A stretch of 7,923 nt of DNA. Source: Gemmatimonadota bacterium. GTDB taxonomy: Bacteria > Gemmatimonadota > Gemmatimonadetes > Gemmatimonadales > GWC2-71-9. A program made the position numbers and the translations under genes. The stretch is taken from NCBI GenBank assembly GCA_003220855.1, contig QHTP01000152.1:1-7923 (forward strand), written 5' to 3'. The notes under the pieces were generated by a model, which worked only from the letters and a program-made list of their open reading frames with translations, did not search any database and was not told the DNA's origin. Position 1 is the stretch's first letter. The number at the start of each line of letters is the position of its first letter. Positions 1 through 5,971 of the stretch are shown piece after piece.

Positions 1-40
1 CGGCCACGCGCTCGGGGCGGTGGCTCGGTCGTTGCTTCAT
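1..40 (-). CDS. rbfA: Ribosome-binding factor A, N-terminal 13 codons only (partial)
   Basis: An ATG at 40-38 opens a frame reading MKQRPSHRPERVA before the window ends. The short basic start followed by RPERVA is typical of RbfA, a cold-shock 30S maturation factor that binds the 16S 5' region and acts late in small-subunit assembly. Only one base separates the ATG from the ylxP stop (TGA at 44-42), so translation is probably coupled; no clear Shine-Dalgarno is visible. infB-ylxP-rbfA is a common bacterial gene order, which supports the call more than the 13 residues alone can. The rest of the gene lies outside the window. Confidence 0.8.
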   Translation of the reverse strand, partial: MKQRPSHRPERVA

Positions 41-41
41 G

Positions 42-323
42 TCAGAAAAAGCTCGTGCTCGTGTCCACGATCCGGGCGCCGTCGGCGGCCTCCACCAGAT
101 GGTCCGCCTCCCGCAGCACGCTCTCCGCGTGCCGGCGATCGGTCGCCACGACGCACGCCGTCAACTCGGCGCGCTGCCACAGGTCATGGTGGGCCGTCTC
201 CGCGGCCGAGACGTTGAAGCGGTTGTGGAGACGGTCCTTGAGGCTCTTCAGGACGTGGCGCTTGTCTTTGAGGGAGTGACACGCCGCAAGATGCAGCTCC
301 CACGTCATGACCCCGACGATCAC
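42..323 (-). CDS. ylxP: YlxP-like DUF503 family protein
   Basis: A 93-residue protein beginning at GTG 323, which overlaps the infB stop by four bases (GTGA). The N-terminus MIVGVMTWELHLAACHSLKD and the following KRHVLKSLKDRL..RFNVSAAE..H.DLWQRA are the hallmark of the DUF503/YlxP family, and the length is normal for it. These small alpha/beta proteins sit between infB and rbfA in many bacteria. YlxP has been linked to ribosome assembly in Gram-positive bacteria, but its molecular role is not settled. No signal peptide or membrane segment is seen. The family's later part (ACVVATDRRHAESVLREADHL) is also present, so the gene looks intact. An internal ATG at codon 6 would remove conserved residues and is less likely as the start. 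Confidence 0.93.
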   Translation of the reverse strand: MIVGVMTWELHLAACHSLKDKRHVLKSLKDRLHNRFNVSAAETAHHDLWQRAELTACVVATDRRHAESVLREADHLVEAADGARIVDTSTSFF

Positions 324-2959
324 GCCGGCGTCAGCGAGCGCGCGACCTCCTCAATGCGATACGCCTCGATCAGGTCGCCGACCTTCAGGTCGTTGAAGTT
401 CTCGACGCCGATGCCGCACTCGAAGCCCTCGCGCACTTCGCGCACGTCGTCCTTGAAGCGCTTGAGCGAGGCCAGCGTGCCGTCATACACCTCGACGCCG
501 TCCCGCACCACCCGCACCCGCGCCGTGCGCGGAATCACGCCCGAGCGGACGAAGCTCCCGCCGATCGTCCCCACCTTCGCGATCTTGAAGATCTGACGGA
601 CCTCCGCCTCGCCCAGCACCACTTCCTTCCGTTCGGGCGCGAGCAGGCCCGCCATCGCCGCCTTTACCTCCTCCACCGCCTCGTAGATGATGCGGTAGGT
701 GCGGATCTCCACCTTTTCCCGCTCGGCCGAGGCGCGCGCGTTGGAGTCGGGCCGCACGTGAAAACCGATGATGATCGCGTTGGAAGCCTTGGCGAGCAGT
801 ACGTCGCCGTCCGTGATCGCCCCCACGCCCCGGTGCACGACCTCGACCTTCACTTCGGGTGTGGACAGCTGCGCCAGCGCGTCGGCCAGGGCCTCGGCGG
901 GACCGCCCTGGTCGGCCTTGATGATGATGCGCAGCGTGGCGGCGCCGCCTTCGGCCCGCTCGGCCATGAAGTCCTCGAGCGTCTTCACCCGACCGGTGCG
1001 GCGGTGCTGCGCCTCGCGCTCGAGCCGCTGGCGCTTCTGGGCGATGTCGCGCGCCGCCGCGGCGTCCGCCATCACCTGGAAGGTGTCGCCCGCCTCGGGC
1101 ACGCCCTCGAAGCCGAGCACCTGGACCGGGGTCGACGGGCCGGCGGCGTCCACCGTCTGTCCGCGCTCGTCGTACATCGCGCGGACGCGCCCGTAGAACT
1201 GGCCGCAGATGAAATCGTCCCCCACCCGCAGCGTGCCGTTCTGCACCAGGATCGTGGCCAGCGGCCCTTTGCCCGGATCGAGCGTCGCCTCCAGCACCGT
1301 GCCGTGCGCCTTGCGGTCGGGGTTGGCCTTCAGGTCGAGCAGCTCCGCCTGCAGCAGGATCTGGTCGAGCAGCTCCTGCACGTTCGTCCCCACCTTCGCG
1401 GAGATCGGCGTGGCGAGCGTGGTGCCGCCGAACTCCTCGAGCACCACCCCGTGCGCGAGCAGGTCCTGCTTGACCTTCTGCACGTTGGCGGCGGGCAGGT
1501 CGATCTTGTTGATCGCGACCACGATCGGCACGCCGGCGTTCTTGGCGTGCGAGATCGCCTCGATGGTCTGCGGCATGATGGCGTCGTCCGCCGCGACCAC
1601 GAGCACCACGATGTCGGTCACCTGCGCGCCGCGGGCACGCATGGCGGTGAAGGCTTCGTGCCCCGGCGTGTCGAGGAACGTGATCGAGCGATTGTCCTTG
1701 AGCTTCACCTGGTACGCGCCGATGTGCTGCGTGATCCCGCCCGCCTCTCCCGCCACCACATTCGCTTTGCGGACGTAGTCGAGCAGCGACGTCTTGCCGT
1801 GGTCGACGTGCCCCATGACCGTCACCACCGGCGAGCGGGGCTTGAGCGCGCCGGCCTCCTCCGTCACCGTCTCTTCCTGCGCCGCGACCGCGTACTCCTC
1901 CTCGCGCACCGCCTGGAAGCCGAACGCGGACGCGATCAGCTCGATCATGTCGAAGTCGAGCCGCTGGTTGATCGTCACCATCTGCCCCAGCTCCTTGAAG
2001 GCGAAGGCGACGATCTCCTTGGCGGGGACCTTGAGGCTGTTGGCGAGCTCGGAGACGGTGATGAACTCGGTCACCCGCACGAGCGTCTTTTCGCGCTCCT
2101 TCTCCTCGCGCCGTTTCTCGTCCTGAATGTCGCGGAAGCTCGGACCTTCCTCGCGGCGGTGGCCACCCTTGCGGGCGACCGGGCCTTTGATCGACGCGAG
2201 GGTGCGCGAGATGTTCTGCGCCACGGCCTCCTGGTCCACCAGCGACTTTTTCCCCTTCTTCCGCTTCTTCCCTTTCTCACGCCGCCGCTCCTCCAGCGGG
2301 CCCGCCCCGGGGGCGGCGGACGCGACCGGTCGTGGCGGCACGGAGCCGCCGGGCGCGGCGCTCGCCACTGGCTTGGGGCGGACGGGTGTGGGGATGAAGG
2401 GCCGCGGCGGCGGCGCGGCCAGCCCGGAACTACTCGTACTGGAGGGCGAGGCCGCGGCGGCCATCGGCGCCGCGAACGGGCTGCCGGCGAGCGGCTCGGG
2501 ATGCGCCTCGTCGGCGGCGGGGAGCTCCTTGAACAAGGCGGCGGCGCGCTCCTCGAGCGACGGTTTTTCTTCGGCTTCGGCCGCTTTCGCGGCTTCGAGC
2601 GCCTCACGCGCCTTGAGCTCGCGCTCCGCCTCTTCGACCGCCGCCTCGGCCTGCGCCTCTGCCTCGACGGCGGCCATCTCGGCGGCCGTGCGGCGGCGCC
2701 GCTTAGGACGCTCCTCCGGCGCCACGGCCACCGGCTCGGCAGCGGCTTTCACGGCGCGTCGCCGCTTGGGAGGCGCCGGCGTCTCCTTCTGCTTGCGCTT
2801 CTCGCGCTCCCAGCGCGCGCGCATCAACGCCACCTGCTCCGGCTTGAGCGGGGAGAGATGGCTCCGCACGAAGATGTCCAGCTCCTTGAGCATGCCGATG
2901 AGCTGCTCCGAGGAGATGCCGAACTCAGCCGCCAGATCGTGAATCCGCGTCGTTGTCAC
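320..2959 (-). CDS. infB: Translation initiation factor IF-2
   Basis: An 879-residue GTPase that places initiator fMet-tRNA on the 30S subunit and promotes 50S joining. An IF2_N domain lies at about 1-50 (TTTRIHDLAAEFGISSEQLI). A long charged Ala/Pro/Lys/Arg linker (about 55-290) includes a basic patch KKRKKGKK at 231-238. A second IF2_N domain lies at about 294-350. The G domain has GHVDHGKT at 383-390, GGIT at 407-410, DTPGHEA at 430-436, NKID at 484-487 and SAK at 520-522. Domains II, III and the fMet-tRNA-binding C-terminus follow and end ...EAYRIEEVARSLTPA. The GTG start is set by a strong GGAGGA four bases upstream and by immediate adjacency to the ylxQ stop. The linker is low in complexity, with two PVASAAPG copies (197-204, 211-218). 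No frameshift is visible. Confidence 0.98.
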   Translation of the reverse strand: MTTTRIHDLAAEFGISSEQLIGMLKELDIFVRSHLSPLKPEQVALMRARWEREKRKQKETPAPPKRRRAVKAAAEPVAVAPEERPKRRRRTAAEMAAVEAEAQAEAAVEEAERELKAREALEAAKAAEAEEKPSLEERAAALFKELPAADEAHPEPLAGSPFAAPMAAAASPSSTSSSGLAAPPPRPFIPTPVRPKPVASAAPGGSVPPRPVASAAPGAGPLEERRREKGKKRKKGKKSLVDQEAVAQNISRTLASIKGPVARKGGHRREEGPSFRDIQDEKRREEKEREKTLVRVTEFITVSELANSLKVPAKEIVAFAFKELGQMVTINQRLDFDMIELIASAFGFQAVREEEYAVAAQEETVTEEAGALKPRSPVVTVMGHVDHGKTSLLDYVRKANVVAGEAGGITQHIGAYQVKLKDNRSITFLDTPGHEAFTAMRARGAQVTDIVVLVVAADDAIMPQTIEAISHAKNAGVPIVVAINKIDLPAANVQKVKQDLLAHGVVLEEFGGTTLATPISAKVGTNVQELLDQILLQAELLDLKANPDRKAHGTVLEATLDPGKGPLATILVQNGTLRVGDDFICGQFYGRVRAMYDERGQTVDAAGPSTPVQVLGFEGVPEAGDTFQVMADAAAARDIAQKRQRLEREAQHRRTGRVKTLEDFMAERAEGGAATLRIIIKADQGGPAEALADALAQLSTPEVKVEVVHRGVGAITDGDVLLAKASNAIIIGFHVRPDSNARASAEREKVEIRTYRIIYEAVEEVKAAMAGLLAPERKEVVLGEAEVRQIFKIAKVGTIGGSFVRSGVIPRTARVRVVRDGVEVYDGTLASLKRFKDDVREVREGFECGIGVENFNDLKVGDLIEAYRIEEVARSLTPA

Positions 2960-3268
2960 TCACTCCTCCGAAGACCCTACCAAGCCGCGCGCCAGCGCGG
3001 CGTCGGCCACGCCGACCGCCTGGACCGGCGGGCGGCCGAGCCCGTGGCCCAATTCGAACGCCCCGGGCCCCCGTACGATCGGCACCCCGCGGGCCCGCGC
3101 GAGGCGCTCCACCTTCTCCACGGTGCGGGCGCTGGCATCGCGCGCCAGCACGACGCAGCGCAGCCCGCCGCGCTGCAGCTGCGCCCGCACTCCCCCGACA
3201 CCGACCACCCCCCGCCCGCCCCCACCCCGCAGCCCCAACCCCAGCAGCCGGACGACCCGCTCGCTCAC
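2960..3268 (-). CDS. ylxQ: YlxQ-like L7Ae/L30e family RNA-binding protein
   Basis: A 102-residue protein starting at GTG 3268, which overlaps the nusA stop (GTGA). The pattern RLLGLGLRGG..R.VVGVGGVRAQLQRGGLRCVVLARDAS..T..K.....ARGVPIV, then LG.GLGRPP..AVGVAD..LARGL, follows the L7Ae/L30e/S12e fold seen in YlxQ, a kink-turn RNA-binding family encoded between nusA and infB in many bacteria. The precise bacterial role is not established. The early glycine-rich loop (LRGGGGRGVVGVGG) is where family members usually have RRAGK..LG, so the Lys typical of RNA contact is replaced by Gly/Arg here. It lacks the Cys-containing RxCVxCR motif of YlxR, so it is not that neighbour gene. Context makes the call firmer than the sequence alone. 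Confidence 0.85.
   Translation of the reverse strand: MSERVVRLLGLGLRGGGGRGVVGVGGVRAQLQRGGLRCVVLARDASARTVEKVERLARARGVPIVRGPGAFELGHGLGRPPVQAVGVADAALARGLVGSSEE
2964..2969 (-). promoter_or_regulatory. Strong Shine-Dalgarno of infB, inside the last codons of ylxQ
   Basis: On the minus strand GGAGGA ends four bases before the GTG at 2959. It is encoded by the final SSEE codons of ylxQ. It is the best ribosome binding site in the cluster and decides the GTG start of infB. It suggests that IF2 is initiated independently as well as by coupling from ylxQ. Confidence 0.75.
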
Positions 3269-4629
3269 GCCGCCGGGGCGGGCGCTCCGCCCGGCGCCCC
3301 CGCCGGTCCGGGCTCCGGCTCGTCCTCGCCGCCCTCTTCGGTCATTTCGTTGAGGAAAGCCATGAGCTTGTCGGCGAGCTCGGGCGTCATGCCGGCGAGC
3401 TTGTCCACGTCCTCACGCTCGAATTCGAGGATGTCCTGCAGCGTCTTGTGGCCCGCCTGCGCCAGCACGTCGACGAGCTCCACCGGCAGCCCCTTGAGCT
3501 CGCGCAGCGCGACGTTGGTCGTGGCCTCTTCCTCGGCGCGCGGCAGCGGCGCAAACAGCGGTCCTTCGCCGCCCCGCTCCAGCCACTCGCGGCTCGAGTA
3601 CAGGTCGATCTTCCAGCCGGTGAGCTCGGAGGCGAGGCGCACGTTCTGGCCGTTCCGCCCGATCGCGAGCGAAAGCTGGTCCTCGTCCACGATCGCCTGG
3701 ATCGTCTTGGTGTCCGGGTCGGAGAAGACGCGGGCGACGCGTGCGGGCGCGAGCGACAGTTTGGCGAACCGCTCCGGATCGGGCGACCAGGGCACGATGT
3801 CGATGCGCTCGCCGTTGAGCTCGTTCACCACGGCCTGGACGCGCGAGCCCTTGAGCCCCACGCACGCGCCCACGGGATCGATCGAGTCGTCGCGCGAGGA
3901 CACGGCGATCTTGGTCCGGCTGCCCGCCTCGCGGGCGGTGGCGCGGATTTCCACGATCTGCTGCTGGATCTCCGGCACCTCGAGCTTGAACAGCGCCTTG
4001 ACGAACAGCGGATCGGCGCGCGACAGGATGAGCCGCGGGCCTTTCGGCGTCTCTTCGATCCGCTTCAGCACCGCCCGGATCGTGTCGCCCTGATGAAAGT
4101 GCTCGCGGTGATTCTGCTCGCGGTAGGGGATGATCGCCTCGGCCTCGCGGAACTTCGCGAGCATGACGACGATCTTGCCGCGCTCGATCTGCTGCACCTC
4201 GCCCGACAGCAGCTCTCCCACCTTATCGGCGAACTCCTCCCGAATCCGGGCCCGCTCGCCCTCGCGCACCCGTTGGATGATGCGCTGCTTGGCGGCCTGC
4301 ACCGCGGTGCGGCCGAACGCCTCGAACGGCACCTCCTCTTCCAGCACATCGCCCACCTGGAAGTTCTCGTCCTCGAAACGCGCTTCCTCGAGCGTGACCT
4401 GGGAGCCCGGGTCTGCCACCGCCTCGACCACGGTACGCAGGACCACGATCCGGATCGTACCCTTGAGCTCGTCGATGCCGATCTCGGCCCGCACGTTGGG
4501 GCCGTAGCGCTTCACCAGGGCGGCATGCAGCCCGTCCTTCAAGAGGTCGAGCAGCTCCGTCCGCTCGAGCTGTTTGGTGGTGGTCAGCTCGCGGATCGCG
4601 GAGACTACGTCGCTGGTATTCGTCGTCAT
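3265..4629 (-). CDS. nusA: Transcription termination/antitermination factor NusA
   Basis: A 454-residue RNA polymerase-associated factor that modulates pausing, intrinsic termination and antitermination. The N-terminal polymerase-binding domain spans about 1-130. An S1 domain (about 137-204) starts GELLSGEV and contains EAIIPYREQ. KH1 carries DPVGACVGLKGSRVQ at 251-265 and KH2 carries IGRNGQNVRLAS at 323-334, followed by TGWKIDLYS. One C-terminal helix-hairpin-helix repeat (about 373-428: LRELKGLPVELVDVLAQAG) precedes an acidic Gly/Pro/Ala tail. The tail has a single repeat, unlike the two acidic repeats of E. coli NusA. ATG 4629 is chosen because GAGGA lies four bases upstream and the family's N-terminus begins there; the longer open frame upstream is only the rimP region in another frame. 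It starts 10 bases after the rimP stop. The upstream leader hairpin may be its autoregulatory target. Confidence 0.98.
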   Translation of the reverse strand: MTTNTSDVVSAIRELTTTKQLERTELLDLLKDGLHAALVKRYGPNVRAEIGIDELKGTIRIVVLRTVVEAVADPGSQVTLEEARFEDENFQVGDVLEEEVPFEAFGRTAVQAAKQRIIQRVREGERARIREEFADKVGELLSGEVQQIERGKIVVMLAKFREAEAIIPYREQNHREHFHQGDTIRAVLKRIEETPKGPRLILSRADPLFVKALFKLEVPEIQQQIVEIRATAREAGSRTKIAVSSRDDSIDPVGACVGLKGSRVQAVVNELNGERIDIVPWSPDPERFAKLSLAPARVARVFSDPDTKTIQAIVDEDQLSLAIGRNGQNVRLASELTGWKIDLYSSREWLERGGEGPLFAPLPRAEEEATTNVALRELKGLPVELVDVLAQAGHKTLQDILEFEREDVDKLAGMTPELADKLMAFLNEMTEEGGEDEPEPGPAGAPGGAPAPAA

Positions 4630-4639
4630 GAGTTCCTCG

Positions 4640-5098
4640 TCACCAATCCACCGCCAACCGCGCGTCGCGGATCCGCGCGAGCGGTATCGGCTGCGCCTCC
4701 GCGCCCTCCCGCTGCAACACCACCGTCGCCTCGTCCGGCACGGCCACGATCCGCGCCCGCACGCGGCCGAGCCCCGCCACCGTCGCCTGCACGTTGCGGC
4801 CCACGAACCGCACCCAGTGTCGGTGCCAGCGCAGCGGGCGCTCCACGCCCGGGCTCGACACCTCGAGCACGTAGCGGCGGCCCAGGGGGCCATCCGCGTC
4901 GAGCCATGCCTCCAACAGGCGGCTCGCCGTGGCGCAGTCGGCGACCGTCACGCGCCGGGACCCGCCGTCCGGCGGCCATTCGATGCGCACGTGAACGAGG
5001 GGCCGCTGCGACGTGCCGCCGATGCGGAGGTCGGCCAACTCGAGACCCAAGACTTCCAGTCGGGACCGAAATGACTCGACGAGGCTGTCGGAGAGCAT
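4640..5098 (-). CDS. rimP: Ribosome maturation factor RimP
   Basis: A 152-residue protein that assists early assembly of the 30S subunit around S12. The signature YVLEVSSPGVERPL, followed by a C-terminal SH3-like domain (W..FVGRNVQATV...GR..ARIV), identifies the family, and the length is normal. The N-terminal alpha/beta domain (VESFRSRLEVLGLELADLRI) is present. ATG 5098 is preferred over in-frame TTG codons at 5104 and 5110, because the latter overlaps the U-tract of the terminator-like hairpin just upstream. No good Shine-Dalgarno precedes any of these starts, so initiation may be weak or controlled. rimP-nusA is one of the most conserved bacterial pairs and here heads the cluster. Confidence 0.95.
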   Translation of the reverse strand: MLSDSLVESFRSRLEVLGLELADLRIGGTSQRPLVHVRIEWPPDGGSRRVTVADCATASRLLEAWLDADGPLGRRYVLEVSSPGVERPLRWHRHWVRFVGRNVQATVAGLGRVRARIVAVPDEATVVLQREGAEAQPIPLARIRDARLAVDW

Positions 5099-5108
5099 GA
5101 CCAAACGC

Positions 5109-5138
5109 AAAAAAAAGCGCGGGCCGAACTTCGCCCGC
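5109..5138 (-). terminator. Intrinsic terminator-like hairpin in the rimP-nusA leader
   Basis: Reading the minus strand, GCGGGC (5138-5133), an 8-base loop and GCCCGC (5124-5119) form a perfect six-pair GC stem. Two bases, GC, follow and then eight Ts (5116-5109). The T-tract lies on the minus side only, so the element is directional. It stands after the pgeF stop and ends 10 bases before the rimP ATG, downstream of a predicted promoter. It could therefore end murA-pgeF transcripts and also attenuate rimP-nusA transcription. Confidence 0.82.
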
Positions 5139-5149
5139 TTCAGAGGCGG

Positions 5150-5177
5150 AATCTAGCCGCCGGCATGCGGCTGTCAA
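5150..5177 (-). promoter_or_regulatory. Predicted sigma70-type promoter of the rimP-nusA-infB operon
   Basis: On the minus strand a perfect TTGACA (5177-5172) is followed after 16 bases by TAGATT (5155-5150), which matches the -10 consensus at four of six positions including both T ends and the second A. The -35 box overlaps the pgeF stop codon. The start point would be near 5143, giving a leader of about 45 bases made up almost entirely of the hairpin and its U-tract. The spacer is itself a small dyad, GCCGC-N6-GCGGC. Confidence 0.65.
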
Positions 5178-5971
5178 GCTGCCGTCAGGGGCAGCCCCGC
5201 ATACGCGATCATGCGTCCGTCGCGCCCGCCCGAGGCGCGGTGCGAAAAAAAATGCTCGCGGTCGTGGGCACTGCACCAGGGAGACGTGCTGATGTCCCCG
5301 ATCCCCAACGCGCGCCCCTGCTCCACCAGCACGTGGCGCAGATCCACCCGGCCCGGCTCGGTCTCGGCGCGACCGGAGAGCTGCGCGAGCACTTCAGAAC
5401 CTACTTCATAACACGAGCCGCAAATTCCTGGGCCACAATGCATTACAATATCGCTGGCGCGCACGAACGCCTCCCGCTTCACGAGCTCCACGCCGCGCTC
5501 CAGAATCCGCCCCACCGTGCCGCGCCACCCGGCGTGCAGCAGCGCGACCACGCGCTTGGCCGGCGCCGCGAGGTACACGGGGATGCAGTCGGCGACCGTG
5601 ATGGTGAGGAGCAGCCCTGCTGCACCCGTCGCGTGGCCGTCGATGCCGTCCAGGATGAGCCAGCCGTAGGTGGGCGCGCGGTGCCAGGCGACGGCCGAGC
5701 CGTGAATCTGGTGCGAGAGCACCAGCCCCGGGAAGCGGGAGCCGAAGGCCGCGCGCACGGCGCGCCAGCGCGTCATCACCTGTCCCACGTTCTCCTCGCT
5801 CCAGAGCCCCAGCGAAAAGCCGCGCCCGCGCGTCGTGATGCCGGCCACGACGCCATGGCGCTCGGCCCACTCGCGCAGCTCCATGCGGGGGACGGCGGAG
5901 TCGCCGACGGGGACCTCGCGCAACACCGGCGGTGGAGGGCGATGGAGGGCGGTGGAGGGCGGCAGGGTCAT
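5174..5971 (-). CDS. pgeF: Peptidoglycan editing factor PgeF (YfiH/DUF152, laccase-domain family)
   Basis: A 265-residue cytoplasmic protein of the YfiH family. E. coli PgeF removes wrongly incorporated L-Ser from the UDP-MurNAc-peptide pathway; members were earlier annotated as polyphenol oxidases. The metal-binding signature is present: H90 in SHQIHG, C129 in VADCIPVYL and H146 in HAGWRGT. The loop GPGICGSCYEVG (180-191) and the C-terminal FFSHRASGGRDGRMIAY also fit. ATG 5971 is chosen because it overlaps the murA TGA (ATGA); the open frame extending upstream to 6193 is Arg/Gly-rich shadow sequence over murA. The first 16 residues are Pro-rich and come from a 10-base tandem repeat. Codons 174-193 end mostly in A/T, unlike the rest. 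Pairing with murA makes a role in cell wall precursor quality control likely. Confidence 0.93.
   Translation of the reverse strand: MTLPPSTALHRPPPPVLREVPVGDSAVPRMELREWAERHGVVAGITTRGRGFSLGLWSEENVGQVMTRWRAVRAAFGSRFPGLVLSHQIHGSAVAWHRAPTYGWLILDGIDGHATGAAGLLLTITVADCIPVYLAAPAKRVVALLHAGWRGTVGRILERGVELVKREAFVRASDIVMHCGPGICGSCYEVGSEVLAQLSGRAETEPGRVDLRHVLVEQGRALGIGDISTSPWCSAHDREHFFSHRASGGRDGRMIAYAGLPLTAA
5393..5452 (-). other. Tract of AT-ending codons inside pgeF
   Basis: In codons D174 to E193 of pgeF, 15 of 20 codons end in A or T (for example GAT ATT GTA, CAT TGT, TGT TAT GAA GTA GGT TCT). The ten codons before this tract all end in G or C, and most of those after it do too. The tract encodes the conserved loop GPGICGSCYEVG. 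It also contains TACAAT on the plus strand and TATGAA on the minus strand, either of which could be a weak -10 element, but neither has a matching -35. Confidence 0.75.
5931..5960. repeat. Three tandem 10-base repeats in the pgeF 5' end
   Basis: GGTGGAGGGC, GATGGAGGGC and GGTGGAGGGC follow each other without a gap (plus-strand reading), with one base different in the middle copy. They encode the Pro-rich stretch near residues 4-14 of PgeF. Because the unit is not a multiple of three, gain or loss of one copy would shift the frame. Confidence 0.85.

Noticed and set aside
2240..2290. Pyrimidine-rich plus-strand stretch that might be a regulatory tract
   Set aside because: It is explained by the Lys/Arg codons of the basic IF2 linker (KKRKKGKKS region) on the minus strand.
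758..4093. A 1111-codon open frame on the plus strand opposite infB, ylxQ and nusA
   Set aside because: It is the antisense shadow of three clearly conserved genes in GC-rich DNA. Its translation is Arg/His/Leu/Gly-rich with no recognisable domain.
4630..4893. N-terminal extension of nusA by 88 residues
   Set aside because: It is Cys/Arg/Trp-rich sequence over rimP. The conserved NusA N-terminus starts at 4629, with GAGGA just upstream.
2953..5100. A 715-codon plus-strand open frame opposite ylxQ, nusA and rimP
   Set aside because: It has the same shadow character, with Arg/Pro/Ala-rich ends, no domain and no ribosome site of its own.
5099..5173. A tRNA or riboswitch in front of rimP, as with metY in E. 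coli
   Set aside because: The 75-base gap is filled by the promoter and the terminator-like hairpin. No cloverleaf or riboswitch core is present.
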